64,000 bases of DNA, taken from positions 3,239,001-3,303,000 of the forward strand of contig NC_015556.1 of assembly GCF_000213805.1 (NCBI RefSeq), written 5' to 3'. The notes under the pieces were generated by a model that made no database searches, was not told the origin of the DNA, and was given only the letters and a program-made list of their open reading frames with translations. The translations under genes and the position numbers were made by a program. Below are positions 1 to 8,166 of the stretch, piece by piece; position 1 is the first letter of the stretch; each line of letters opens with the position of its first letter. Origin of the DNA: Pseudomonas fulva 12-X (GTDB lineage: Bacteria > Pseudomonadota > Gammaproteobacteria > Pseudomonadales > Pseudomonadaceae).

Positions 1-302
1 ACCTGACCCTCGACGACGCCGCTAACGCTGGCGCGGCCATCACCGCCCTGGCCGGCGGCCTGGACGACATCGGCGCTCTGCGTGCCGACTTTGGCGCCAA
101 CATCAACCGCCTGAACCACACGTCCAACAACCTGGCCAACATGAAGGACAACACCGACGTGGCTCGCGGCCGCATCATGGACGCCGACTTCGCTTCGGAA
201 AGCGCCAGCATGACCAAGAACAGCATGCTGATGCAGTCGGGCATTTCGATGCTGCGTCAATCCGGCCAGATGCCGAGCATGGTCATGTCCCTACTGGGCT
301 GA
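1..302 (+). CDS. lafA: Flagellin, C-terminal part (gene starts left of window)
   Basis: This is the last 99 codons of a flagellin; the first complete codon is at base 3 and the TGA stop is at 300-302. The encoded end has the conserved flagellin D0/D1 helix: a stretch of [18 protein letters not shown] type, then the typical [21 protein letters not shown] helix core and an SLLG end. Flagellin monomers are exported and polymerise into the filament. Its position beside lateral-type flagellar genes suggests the lateral flagellin (lafA type) rather than the polar fliC. The 5' end and promoter lie outside the window, so length and promoter class cannot be judged. Confidence 0.93.
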   Translation, partial: LTLDDAANAGAAITALAGGLDDIGALRADFGANINRLNHTSNNLANMKDNTDVARGRIMDADFASESASMTKNSMLMQSGISMLRQSGQMPSMVMSLLG

Positions 303-327
303 TCCCGCCTACGCGACACGCCCTATG

Positions 328-356
328 ACGCCCCCGCCTCGTGCGGGGGCGTTTTC
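328..356 (+). terminator. Rho-independent terminator of the flagellin gene
   Basis: A perfect 10-bp stem (ACGCCCCCGC / GCGGGGGCGT) with a 5-base loop is followed by TTTTCGTTTG, 26 bases after the flagellin stop. It should separate the abundant flagellin transcript from the regulator gene that begins at 543. Nothing else is evident between 357 and 542. Confidence 0.9.
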
Positions 357-542
357 GTTTGTACAAAAAAATGGCCTGGACCGCCCGGTATCAGTGACCG
401 AGTAGTCAATTTTCAGCATCCACGCTCGACAAATTGTCACCGGCGGCCTGTTAAAAAGGTTGCAGTGACGGTTTTACAACGCCAATATGCCGCCACAAAT
501 GGATGTCATACCTCTTGAAATGGAAAAAGTTCACTTTCGCCT

Positions 543-1355
543 ATGACGCTTTCCTTACCCATCGAAAACGATCTGGACGGCCTCTGCTTCCGACTGCAGA
601 CAGGTAGCGCGGGTGGCGAAGCGTTGTTTCAACCGGCGCGCTACCAGCTGACGTTGATCAACGGCGACCAGCACAGGCGAGTCGAGCTCGGTTATTCCGG
701 CAGCCGCCTGCTGGAGCGACTGTTGCAAGCACCGGGCGAAGTGATCGCCAGAGAAGATCTGCTGCAATACGCCTGGGCGGAACGGGTAGTCGGTCAGGGC
801 AGCCTCAACCAGCAGATCTACACGCTGCGTCAGCTGCTGGGCGACGAACAGAAACGCGACATCATCCAGACCCTGCCGCGTCGTGGTTACCTGCTCAACT
901 CCAGCGCATTGCTGGAAACCCTGCAGCCTGCAACTGCGCCGCCGGCAGCGCCGCAAGTATCGCCAGCTCTGGCAGCCGTAGCGCCAAAGCGCACCGGGAC
1001 AGGATTGCGCTGGCCAGTAGCCTTGCTGGCTACAGGTACGCTGCTGCTGTGCGGCAAGCTGGCCGGCGACAAGAAAACGGACCTGCAGTCGTACGCCACA
1101 CTAGGCCAGTTGAGCATTCTCTACGTCGCCCAGAGCCCGCGACAGCTTGCTCAGTTGCAGCACCTTGCGCAGCCCGCGGTCAGTGGCCTGGCCGAGCTGA
1201 GCGAACAGCCGCATGTGGTCACGGTCACCGGCACTGGAGAATTCGTGCAGGTGCTCTGCCGCAACCCGGACAGCCGACAAACCCACTGGCTGGAAATCCA
1301 TCAATCACGGCTCAGTGCAGTGCCGGAACAACACCTGCGAAGCTGCCTGATATGA
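543..1355 (+). CDS. ToxR-like membrane-bound transcriptional regulator (LafZ-type)
   Basis: The 270-residue protein has an OmpR/ToxR-type winged helix at about residues 30-118 (REDLLQYAW, LNQQIYTLRQLLGD and LPRRGYLL are typical). A proline/alanine linker follows, then one membrane segment at about 157-172, then a periplasmic tail of about 95 residues. There is no receiver domain. This is the ToxR/CadC plan, in which a membrane regulator binds DNA directly. Two cysteines, C239 and C268, lie in the predicted periplasmic part and could form a disulfide. The stop overlaps the next start as ATGA, so the two are co-translated. Lateral systems of E. coli (LafZ) contain a similar transmembrane regulator near the flagellin. 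The signal sensed and the target genes are unknown. Confidence 0.75.
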   Translation: MTLSLPIENDLDGLCFRLQTGSAGGEALFQPARYQLTLINGDQHRRVELGYSGSRLLERLLQAPGEVIAREDLLQYAWAERVVGQGSLNQQIYTLRQLLGDEQKRDIIQTLPRRGYLLNSSALLETLQPATAPPAAPQVSPALAAVAPKRTGTGLRWPVALLATGTLLLCGKLAGDKKTDLQSYATLGQLSILYVAQSPRQLAQLQHLAQPAVSGLAELSEQPHVVTVTGTGEFVQVLCRNPDSRQTHWLEIHQSRLSAVPEQHLRSCLI

Positions 1356-1777
1356 CGCGTGGAAAAAAGATCCTGGTCTTCACCGGCACCTTGGCACTGG
1401 CCCTGTTTACCCTGTCTCCCTGGTCGGCGGAAAGCTGCCTGCAAGGCCGCTATAGCAGTCAGGGCACGCTGCTGCTGGCCGATGGCAGCAGCACACAAGT
1501 CAGCCATACGGTGCAGTTCAGTGACCAGCGCTTCTATGGGCTGAGCCGCCAGCAAGGCATGATCGTGGAGTTCGACGGCCGGGTCGAAAAACGCCAGAAA
1601 GGGCATTTCCAGCTGATCGTAGAGAAGGGCAACGCCAGCAAGCTGGACGCCAACGCTGACGACTACAGCCTGTTCGCCCATCTGTTCCTGCAGCGCACCG
1701 GCTCGGTGATCAACCTGACCGCGATCGACGACTGCCTGTACGCCACCGAGACCAGCCAGGTCTATTGTCGCGACTGA
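1352..1777 (+). CDS. Small exported or membrane-anchored protein paired with the ToxR-like regulator
   Basis: The start is set by the ATGA overlap with the upstream regulator; the same frame stays open further upstream, but that stretch lies inside the regulator gene. The 141-residue product begins with a positively charged end and one hydrophobic helix (about residues 6-24), giving a signal peptide or anchor, then a soluble periplasmic domain with cysteines 29, 128 and 139. I recognise no family. Its position and topology resemble ToxS, which protects and modulates ToxR in the periplasm. That role is inferred from gene order only. Confidence 0.65.
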   Translation: MTRGKKILVFTGTLALALFTLSPWSAESCLQGRYSSQGTLLLADGSSTQVSHTVQFSDQRFYGLSRQQGMIVEFDGRVEKRQKGHFQLIVEKGNASKLDANADDYSLFAHLFLQRTGSVINLTAIDDCLYATETSQVYCRD

Positions 1778-1781
1778 CCGC

Positions 1782-2741
1782 TCACAGCGCCTTGGCGCCG
1801 CGCTGCGGCTCGCTAGCGCCGAGCAATTGTGCACCCTGCTCACTGACCCGTGCCCGCAACGCCGTGCTGTCGAACAACTGCCGGTAAAGCGCCTCGGCCT
1901 GATCGGTCAGCAGCAGGATCTCGACCCGGCGATTGGCGCCATCCTCCGGCTGATCCGGCCGGATGGGCATGCCATCGGCATGGGCCGTGACCTGCAGTAC
2001 GCGCGCCACCGCAATGCCCTTCTCGACCATCACCCGGCGCGCCTGCAGAGCGCGGTCGCCGGATAGATTCCAGTTGTCGTAGCCGGTAATGCTGCGAAAG
2101 GCGGTCGAGTCGGTATGCCCACTGATGATCAGCTTGTTGTCGGCACCGGCCAGCACCGCTGACAAGCCACCCAGCAACGCCAGAAAATGCGGATCGATCT
2201 TCGCGCTGCCACGGGCGAACATGAAGCGTTGCGCATCGTCCTTGAGAACGAGGCGCAGCCCCTGGGGCACGATTTCCACTTCCAGGTTGGCTTCGGCATC
2301 GAGTTGCTTCTTGATCTGCTCCAGCAGGGTAGCCAACGACTGCATATCGCTGGCGCTGCCATAGTGCCGCACGGGTTGCGCCTCGCTAGCCTCGCCAACC
2401 TCACCGCTCTGCATCTGGCCACTGGCGTACTCATCCGAGGGCCGCTCGGGCTGTGGCCGAGGCACCGATACGCCGTCGAACTCCAGCGGCGTTCGGCTGG
2501 TGCCCTCGAACACCCCGGCACCGCCGTCGACCAGCGGATTGGTGAGCATGTCGCCCTGGGACGGGCTGGTCATTTCATTACGCGGGTTGACGATCCACAA
2601 CACCATGAACAGCGCCATCATCGCCATGGTGAAATCGGCGAAGGCCACCTTCCAGGCGCCACCGTGGCCTTCTTCATGGCCCTTGCGAGAACGCCGCTTG
2701 ATGATGATCTCATGGCCCTGAGCGGCCCCACGCTTGCTCAT
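1782..2741 (-). CDS. lafU: Flagellar stator protein MotB (lateral, LafU type)
   Basis: The 319-residue product has a charged N-terminus and one membrane helix (about 31-50, KVAFADFTMAMMALFMVLWIV) with the proton-carrying aspartate at residue 36. A plug/linker region follows, then an OmpA-like peptidoglycan-binding domain (SGHTDS, NWNLSGDRA). The sequence resembles H+-driven MotB. The start was moved downstream to the ATG that overlaps the motA stop by 4 bases; the longer open frame runs into motA. It should anchor the MotA ring to the wall and form the ion channel of the motor. It is the last gene of the fliD-motB operon. Confidence 0.93.
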   Translation of the reverse strand: MSKRGAAQGHEIIIKRRSRKGHEEGHGGAWKVAFADFTMAMMALFMVLWIVNPRNEMTSPSQGDMLTNPLVDGGAGVFEGTSRTPLEFDGVSVPRPQPERPSDEYASGQMQSGEVGEASEAQPVRHYGSASDMQSLATLLEQIKKQLDAEANLEVEIVPQGLRLVLKDDAQRFMFARGSAKIDPHFLALLGGLSAVLAGADNKLIISGHTDSTAFRSITGYDNWNLSGDRALQARRVMVEKGIAVARVLQVTAHADGMPIRPDQPEDGANRRVEILLLTDQAEALYRQLFDSTALRARVSEQGAQLLGASEPQRGAKAL

Positions 2742-3610
2742 GCGGCGTCCCTTTGATCCTCGAACTGGTTGACCCAGATCTCCAGCTGCTTGAACGCCGG
2801 CTTGACGTCCTGCTCTATCAGCTTGCGACCGGCGTCCACCGCCAGCAGCGTCGGCTTGCCGGCCACGTGGGCGACCAGTGTGGTACGCACGCACTCGAGC
2901 GCAGACAGCTCGGTCTTGATGCGCTGCGACATGGCATGGGACAGCGGCTCCATCAGGCAATAGCACATGAAGATGCCCAGGAAGGTACCGACCAGCGCCG
3001 CCGCCACGTGGGCACCGACTTCTGCCACCGAGCCGCCGATGCTGCCCATGGTGATGATGATGCCCAGGATCGCGGCGAGGATGCCGAAGCCCGGCATCGC
3101 TTCACCGATCTTCTGCAGCGAGCGGGACGGTTGCAGCAGCGCATGTTCCATCGCCTCGAGCTCTTGCTCGAGAAAGCCTTCCAGCTCGTGGGCGCTGATC
3201 TTGCCCATGGCCATCAGCCGGAAGTTGTCGGCGATGAAGGCCATCAGGTTGTTTTCTTCGAGAATCAGCGGGTAGCGGGTGAATAGCTCGCTCTGCTCCG
3301 GCTCCTCGATGTGCTCGTCGAGTGCCTTGAGGCCACCCTCCTCGACCGTTTCCAGCAGCTCGTAGAGCAGCATCAGCAACTGGCGCTGAAACTCCTCGCC
3401 ACGGCGCTTGAGAACGAACACCCCCTTGATCTGATGGCACATTTCGACCAGCACTTCCTTGGGGTTGGCCACCACCAGACTGCCCAGGCCGGCGCCGAGG
3501 ATGATGATCACCTCGGCCGGCTGCCAGAGCATGGCGATATCACCATGGGCCATGGTGTAGCCGCCCAGCACGCAGCCGATGATGATCAGCGAGCCCAGGA
3601 TCTTCTGCAT
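2738..3610 (-). CDS. lafT: Flagellar stator protein MotA (lateral, LafT type)
   Basis: The 290-residue product has the four membrane helices and large cytoplasmic loop of MotA. Helix 1 starts at residue 5, and helices 3 and 4 lie near 170-220 with the conserved PGFGILAAILGIIITMG segment carrying the proline used in torque generation. The loop carries charged residues that contact FliG. It forms the H+-driven stator with the MotB encoded immediately downstream (4-base overlap). The gap to fliA is 4 bases. A dedicated motAB pair inside a flagellar cluster is a hallmark of lateral systems. Confidence 0.94.
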   Translation of the reverse strand: MQKILGSLIIIGCVLGGYTMAHGDIAMLWQPAEVIIILGAGLGSLVVANPKEVLVEMCHQIKGVFVLKRRGEEFQRQLLMLLYELLETVEEGGLKALDEHIEEPEQSELFTRYPLILEENNLMAFIADNFRLMAMGKISAHELEGFLEQELEAMEHALLQPSRSLQKIGEAMPGFGILAAILGIIITMGSIGGSVAEVGAHVAAALVGTFLGIFMCYCLMEPLSHAMSQRIKTELSALECVRTTLVAHVAGKPTLLAVDAGRKLIEQDVKPAFKQLEIWVNQFEDQRDAA

Positions 3611-3614
3611 CGTT

Positions 3615-4346
3615 TCAGTTCTCCGTGAGAAAGCGGCAAGCCTTGGCGATCGCCTGCTTGCTCAGTTGACAGACCCTGGCGTCGCTCACTTCGAGCACCA
3701 GGGCGATTTCCTTGAGACTCAGCTCGTGCAGGTAATACAGGGTGAGCACCAGGCGCTCGCGCTCATCCAGGCGCGCCAGGGCCTGGGTCAGCAGGCGCTC
3801 GCGCAACACCTGATCCTCGGCGCTGCGGCTGCTGCCGGCCAGGCTTTCCTGGCCGTCCTGCAGCAGACTGTCGAGGCTTTCGATGGCTTCGCTGGTTTGC
3901 GCCATGAGGTGATCCTGATAACCCTGGGCGTCCAGACCGGTAGCGGCTAGGATCTCGCTCTCCTGGGGCTCGCGGCCCAGCTTGCGGGTCAGGTCACGAA
4001 TGCCGTCGCGTACCCGGTGCGACTGCTGGCGCACGGTACGCGGGCGCCAGTCGAGGCGGCGCAGCTCGTCGAGGATCGCGCCGCGGATGCGTAAGCTGGC
4101 GAAACGTGCGAACTGCTCATCCGGCTCGCCATAGCGACGCAGGCTGTCGAGCAGGCCGAGCAGGCCGATCTGTTCCATATCTTCGCGATCGAGCACCTGG
4201 CTGGCCTGCAGGGCCAGCTGACGGACCACCCGCTTGACCAGCGGCAGGTAGCGCAGCAGCCACTGCTGCTCGGCGGCCGCCGACAGCGGCACGAACGCGA
4301 CCGGCGCGTCGGCGTAGTGGTGGTCCAGGGCAGGCTGAGCGCTCAT
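3615..4346 (-). CDS. lafS: Flagellar sigma-28 factor (lateral FliA, LafS type)
   Basis: The 243-residue product shows sigma-70 family regions: region 2 (QIGLLGLLDSLRRYG, FARFASLRIRGAILDELRRLDW), region 3 (residues near 130-150) and region 4 with a helix-turn-helix (LSLKEIALVLEVSDARVCQLS). Region 1 is absent, as in FliA. It should direct RNA polymerase to late genes such as the flagellin, and be held inactive by the FlgM encoded at 8604-8882. Its place between fliL and motA, rather than beside flhF-fleN as in the polar Pseudomonas locus, marks it as the lateral factor. Confidence 0.94.
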   Translation of the reverse strand: MSAQPALDHHYADAPVAFVPLSAAAEQQWLLRYLPLVKRVVRQLALQASQVLDREDMEQIGLLGLLDSLRRYGEPDEQFARFASLRIRGAILDELRRLDWRPRTVRQQSHRVRDGIRDLTRKLGREPQESEILAATGLDAQGYQDHLMAQTSEAIESLDSLLQDGQESLAGSSRSAEDQVLRERLLTQALARLDERERLVLTLYYLHELSLKEIALVLEVSDARVCQLSKQAIAKACRFLTEN

Positions 4347-4354
4347 GGGCCGGC

Positions 4355-4831
4355 CTACTGCACGATCAGCTTGCTGACCAGCAGATTGCTGAACGGCACG
4401 CTGATATTGCGCGCCGCCAGGTCTTCACGCAGCACGCTTTCGAGTTTCGTCTGCAGGTCGCTGACGGGCAGTTCACGCAGGGCATCGAACGGCAGCGCGG
4501 AAAGATGAGACACCACCGAATTGCGCACCATGGGCTCGAGGCTCTCCAGCTGCACCTTTTCGGTTTCCTTGCCGGCCTGCAGCGCCAGGTCGAGCACGAA
4601 GTAATGCTCGCGCGCGGTGCCGCGAACACTGACGATGATCTTGTCGATGGGGAAGAACTGGTACTCGGACGCCGCCACTTCGGCCACCGTGGCCGCTTCG
4701 GCTGTCTCCCCGGCTGGCGCACTGGCCGCATGCACGCCCGCGCGCAGCATCCAGTAGTTGGCGCCCACGCCGCCCAGGGTGATGAGCAGGTTGAGGACCA
4801 GAATGATCAGCATCAGGCGCGGCATCGTCAT
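4355..4831 (-). CDS. lafF: Basal-body protein FliL (lateral, LafF type)
   Basis: The 158-residue product has one N-terminal membrane helix (about 6-27), a short alanine/glutamate-rich linker and a periplasmic FliL domain ending in the typical NLLVSKLIVQ tail. FliL surrounds the stators and supports torque at the motor. The gene is 8 bases from fliA and 55 bases from the upstream fliK. The 55-base gap shows no clear promoter. Confidence 0.88.
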   Translation of the reverse strand: MTMPRLMLIILVLNLLITLGGVGANYWMLRAGVHAASAPAGETAEAATVAEVAASEYQFFPIDKIIVSVRGTAREHYFVLDLALQAGKETEKVQLESLEPMVRNSVVSHLSALPFDALRELPVSDLQTKLESVLREDLAARNISVPFSNLLVSKLIVQ

Positions 4832-4886
4832 GTTCGATAAATCTCAGTTCACGAAATTGCGGAAAAATGGGTAGCCACTGGCTGAC

Positions 4887-5972
4887 CTATACGGTGATCA
4901 GCACGTCGCTGCGCGAGCCCCTGGCTTCTGGGCCCTGGTCTTCGTCCAGTTGCACGGCCTGGCTCGGTGATTCGTTTACCCAGGCGGGCGGCGCCTGCCG
5001 GCCCCGGCGGTCGTGCTGGGCATCGGCGCCGACCTGCACGCTGACATCGACGAAGGTCTGCCCGACCAGGTCCTGCCGCAATCGCTCGCTGGTCTGCTGC
5101 AGCAGGCGAACCACGTCCGCCTGGCCAGCCTGGATCTGTACCTGCAGGCGCCCTGACTCATGGCTCAGCTGGATTTCCACGCGACCCAGCTCGGCTGGAT
5201 CGAGGCGAATGGTGGCCTGCTGCAGGCCGTTGCGAAATTGCAGTTCGACGCTGTCACGCAGGGCACCGATCATGCGTTCGCCCCACTGCGCCTGCGGCAC
5301 CTGGGCCAGGCTCAAGGTACGTTCGGTAGACGATGCGCTGGCCGTCGCTGCTGCAACCGGTGCAGCGGCACCAGGCACCGCGCCCAGGCCGACCACGACC
5401 GGCGCCAGCGCAGCGCGAGCGGGCTCGACAGGGGCGAGCTCGGTCTTGTGCAGCAAGGCTGCAGCGCTGATTTCGTCCACTGGCGCAGCGCGTCTGGGCG
5501 CGGCCTGTGCGTCCGCCTGCGCCTGTGGATCGAGCTGAGGCACGGCCCCCTGACGCAGGCCCTTGCCCTCGGCGCCCACGCCAACTCGCAACGAGGGCAT
5601 GCCGGGCGAGGTGCTCTCTACCGGCGGCAAGGGCGCGCTGGCGCCGCCGATGCGCGGTACTTCACGGACCTGCAACTGAGCCCCCATCTGGCCAAACATG
5701 CTGGCCAGCCACTGTTCGGCTTCGCTACCGGGATCTTCGGCTGCATCCGGCGAAGCTGGCACCTCGGGCTCTGGCTGCCCGGCGTTGTCTGCCAGCGGCC
5801 AGGCTTCGAGTGCAGACGGCGCAAGCGTCAGTTCGGCATCGATCACGAACGTCGCGCTGCCGGATTGCGCCATCGCTTGCGCATCACCGCTCGACAAATC
5901 GGCGGCTGCCAGCGGCGTATCGCTGGATGTGGACGCTACCGCGCCCGGCGCGCCGGAAAGCACCGGGTTCAT
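4887..5972 (-). CDS. lafE: Flagellar hook-length control protein FliK (lateral, LafE type)
   Basis: The 361-residue product has a low-complexity N-terminal two-thirds rich in Ala, Pro and Glu. It then has the conserved FliK C-terminal domain at about residues 235-330 (LDPAELGRVEIQLSHESGRLQVQIQ, and RLRQDL). This domain contacts FlhB to switch export from hook to filament proteins. The start is the ATG in the TGATG overlap with fliT; an in-frame ATG 18 bases upstream lies inside fliT. The N-terminal ruler region is not alignable by eye. Confidence 0.88.
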   Translation of the reverse strand: MNPVLSGAPGAVASTSSDTPLAAADLSSGDAQAMAQSGSATFVIDAELTLAPSALEAWPLADNAGQPEPEVPASPDAAEDPGSEAEQWLASMFGQMGAQLQVREVPRIGGASAPLPPVESTSPGMPSLRVGVGAEGKGLRQGAVPQLDPQAQADAQAAPRRAAPVDEISAAALLHKTELAPVEPARAALAPVVVGLGAVPGAAAPVAAATASASSTERTLSLAQVPQAQWGERMIGALRDSVELQFRNGLQQATIRLDPAELGRVEIQLSHESGRLQVQIQAGQADVVRLLQQTSERLRQDLVGQTFVDVSVQVGADAQHDRRGRQAPPAWVNESPSQAVQLDEDQGPEARGSRSDVLITV

Positions 5973-6298
5973 CACACGCCCTCTCCCCATAGCTGGCTCT
6001 GCTGATAGGCGCTGCGCCCTTCGGCGCGCTCCAGGTAATCACGCAGCCGGCTGCGCAGCCGCTCGCACTCCGCTTCGCAGCGCTGACGAGCCTGGCTGTG
6101 CAGCACCTGCAGGCGCAAACGTGCCTCGGCATGCCGGGCATCGCGCGGGCAGGCATCGGCGCTGCTCAGGTAACTCGCGATGTCGCGGTCGACGTCAGCC
6201 AGCGCCGGCCAGTCCTCACGCATCAGCACATCGGCCAGGGCGTCGTACAGCGCGCGCAGGCGCAGCACGTGGTCGCAGGTCTCAGCCGCGCTTGGCAT
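5972..6298 (-). CDS. lafD: FliT-like flagellar export chaperone (LafD type)
   Basis: The 108-residue, mostly helical protein is rich in Arg and Leu. Its size and place directly after fliS and before fliK match LafD/FliT, the chaperone of the filament cap protein FliD. The gene overlaps the end of fliS by 17 bases and ends in a TGATG overlap with fliK. Similarity is weak by eye, so the assignment rests on position, length and helical character. Confidence 0.65.
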   Translation of the reverse strand: MPSAAETCDHVLRLRALYDALADVLMREDWPALADVDRDIASYLSSADACPRDARHAEARLRLQVLHSQARQRCEAECERLRSRLRDYLERAEGRSAYQQSQLWGEGV

Positions 6299-6680
6299 TC
6301 ACGCCCTCCCAGCCTTCGCGCAGCACACCGAGCAACCCGGTGACCTCGTCCAGCCCTTCGAGCGACAGCGTCACGCTGACGTCCGAGATGCGGTAGATGC
6401 AGTAGTCGTAGAGGCGTGCCAGGCCCTGCACCACTTCACCACCGTTGTCGTGGTCGAGTGCGCCGTTGAGGCCGTTGAGGATCTGCAGGCACTTTTCCAG
6501 GGACTGGCCCTTCTGCTGATAGCGCCGTGCCTGGATATGGCCGCGTGCGCGTGCCAGCTCGTCGAGCAAGCCGTCGAACAGTTGCAGCACCAGCTCGTAG
6601 GGCGATGCCGAAGCCGCACGGGCGTGCAGGTCAACGGCGCGGTAACTTTCGTAACTGTCGTCGAAGGAGTAGTAGCTCAT
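6282..6680 (-). CDS. lafC: Flagellin export chaperone FliS (LafC type)
   Basis: The 132-residue product carries FliS features: an N-terminal Y-rich segment (MSYYSFDDSYESYRAVDLHARAA), ASPYELVLQLFDGLLDELARA and LEKCLQILNGLNGALD. FliS binds the disordered end of flagellin and prevents early polymerisation. The start codon overlaps the fliD stop by one base, so the pair is translationally coupled. Confidence 0.93.
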   Translation of the reverse strand: MSYYSFDDSYESYRAVDLHARAASASPYELVLQLFDGLLDELARARGHIQARRYQQKGQSLEKCLQILNGLNGALDHDNGGEVVQGLARLYDYCIYRISDVSVTLSLEGLDEVTGLLGVLREGWEGVNAKRG

Positions 6681-7999
6681 CAGAACATTCCGCCGGTCTG
6701 CTCCATGCTGATCTGGATCTGCATGAGGTTGGTGTACTGCTTCAGGTAGCGGTTGTAGTACTGCTCGTACTGGCGATCGATGTCGTCGAACTGCTTCTCG
6801 ACACGCTTGATGGCGGTGCCCAGGTTGTCCTTGCGCGCCTTGAGCAGACCGTTGCCGCTGTTGGTGTAAATCGCGATGTTCTTGTCGAGGCTATCGATCA
6901 GGCTGTCCTTGCCGGTGAACAGCTTCTCGAAGGCATCGGGCTCGGCGGCCAGCGCCTTCTGAAAGCGCGTGGCATCGAGGGTCAACTTGCCATCGCGGTC
7001 GGCACTGACGCCAAAGTCGATCAGGCTCTTGCCGTCGAAGCTGGTGCGGATCAGTTGGCTCAGAGAATTGTCGATCGTGCGTACCGTGGAATCGCTGGCC
7101 AATGCGCCACGTTGCCCTGACTCGCCGCCGCTGCCGGTCAGGCCGTCGATGACGCCGGCCAGTGTGTTATAGGCATCGATGAAAGTCTTGAGCTTGGCCT
7201 GGGTCGCCTCGTCGTCACGCTCGACGGTGAAGGTCAGCGGCTGCTCACCGCTGACATGCACCTGGTTGAACGTGATGTTCACGCCTTCCATGAGATTCTC
7301 GAAGGTATTGCTGGCGTTCTGCAGCAGCATCCCGCCCTCGCCGCCCAGACGCACCTTGGCATCGCGAGCGACCGAAAGCTCCTGGCGGTTGTCGGCGGCA
7401 GTGGCCAGGGCGGCGTTGCCATTGACTGCCACGGAAATCGCCTGGGCCTCACCACTCTTCTCGCTGCTGAGCACCAGCGTCACTTCGCCGTTGCTGCGTA
7501 CCAGGGTGCTCTTGACTCCGGTGTTGTCGCTCGCGGAATTGATCGCCGCGGAAAGCTCGGCCAGCGAGAGGGTGCCGTCGCCGTTCTTGTCCGCGGCGCC
7601 GAGGTCGACCGTGAAGGACTTGCCATCCTGCCCCAGGGTCAGCGAGCCGCCAGCCGACACATCACCATCGCGCAGCTGCCCGAAGGCCAGCTGGTGGCTG
7701 CTGGCCAACTGCTCGACGAAGAACTGATAGGTCCCCGCGGCGGCCTTGCCGTCCAGGGTAGCCGTGGCCTGCTCGGGCTTGCTGAAGGTGCCGCTGTTGA
7801 TCAGCATGCTGGCCTTGTTGGACTTGAGCCCGTACACCGCCGACTTGAAGGTCTTGAGCGCCGAATCCAGGGATGTCAGCGACGACAACTGCGTGCTGTA
7901 GTTGGTTTTGTTGCGCTGCGCCCGACGCTCCGTTCCCTGGACCTCGTAGGTCGCCAGTTGCGTCGCCATCTGCTGTACGTAAGCTGAGTCTATGGCCAT
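6680..7999 (-). CDS. lafB: Filament cap protein FliD (hook-associated protein 2, LafB type)
   Basis: The 439-residue protein has a FliD N-terminal domain (about residues 5-100) and a C-terminal FliD domain from about 235 with the typical FIDAYNTLAGVIDGLTG and LLKARKDNLGTAIKRVEKQFDDID segments. It caps the growing filament and guides flagellin insertion. It is somewhat shorter than many polar FliD proteins. It is the first gene of an operon running to motB. A sigma-54 promoter lies at 8026-8042, 27 bases upstream of the start. Confidence 0.94.
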   Translation of the reverse strand: MAIDSAYVQQMATQLATYEVQGTERRAQRNKTNYSTQLSSLTSLDSALKTFKSAVYGLKSNKASMLINSGTFSKPEQATATLDGKAAAGTYQFFVEQLASSHQLAFGQLRDGDVSAGGSLTLGQDGKSFTVDLGAADKNGDGTLSLAELSAAINSASDNTGVKSTLVRSNGEVTLVLSSEKSGEAQAISVAVNGNAALATAADNRQELSVARDAKVRLGGEGGMLLQNASNTFENLMEGVNITFNQVHVSGEQPLTFTVERDDEATQAKLKTFIDAYNTLAGVIDGLTGSGGESGQRGALASDSTVRTIDNSLSQLIRTSFDGKSLIDFGVSADRDGKLTLDATRFQKALAAEPDAFEKLFTGKDSLIDSLDKNIAIYTNSGNGLLKARKDNLGTAIKRVEKQFDDIDRQYEQYYNRYLKQYTNLMQIQISMEQTGGMF

Positions 8000-8025
8000 G
8001 TTCGAATCTCCACTGAAAGCTGTTT

Positions 8026-8042
8026 AGCAATTCCGGTGCCAG
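8026..8042 (-). promoter_or_regulatory. Sigma-54 (RpoN) promoter of the fliD-motB operon
   Basis: Read on the minus strand the site is CTGGCACCGGAATTGCT. It has the -24 TGGCAC and -12 TTGCT elements with exactly ten bases between the invariant GG and GC, matching the RpoN consensus YTGGCACRNNNNTTGCW. The fliD start is 27 bases downstream. The sigma-54 activator encoded at 14520-15920 is the obvious regulator. This implies that fliA and motAB, at the end of the operon, can also be made from a class that depends on sigma-54. Confidence 0.85.
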
Positions 8043-8166
8043 GGCCAGAAACCCCGTATTACGCGGATTTCAGCCAGTCGAGAGGTGAAACGATGCTTCC
8101 GCCCAGGCAGCCGGCGACGTCCGGCGGAAGCACTGCTTCCTTCCGCCTGCTGGAAGGGTTTGCGGA

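Noticed and set aside
1049-1351. Upstream extension of the small exported protein's reading frame
   Set aside because: It lies inside the ToxR-like gene in another frame. The ATGA overlap and the following hydrophobic signal segment mark the true start at 1352.
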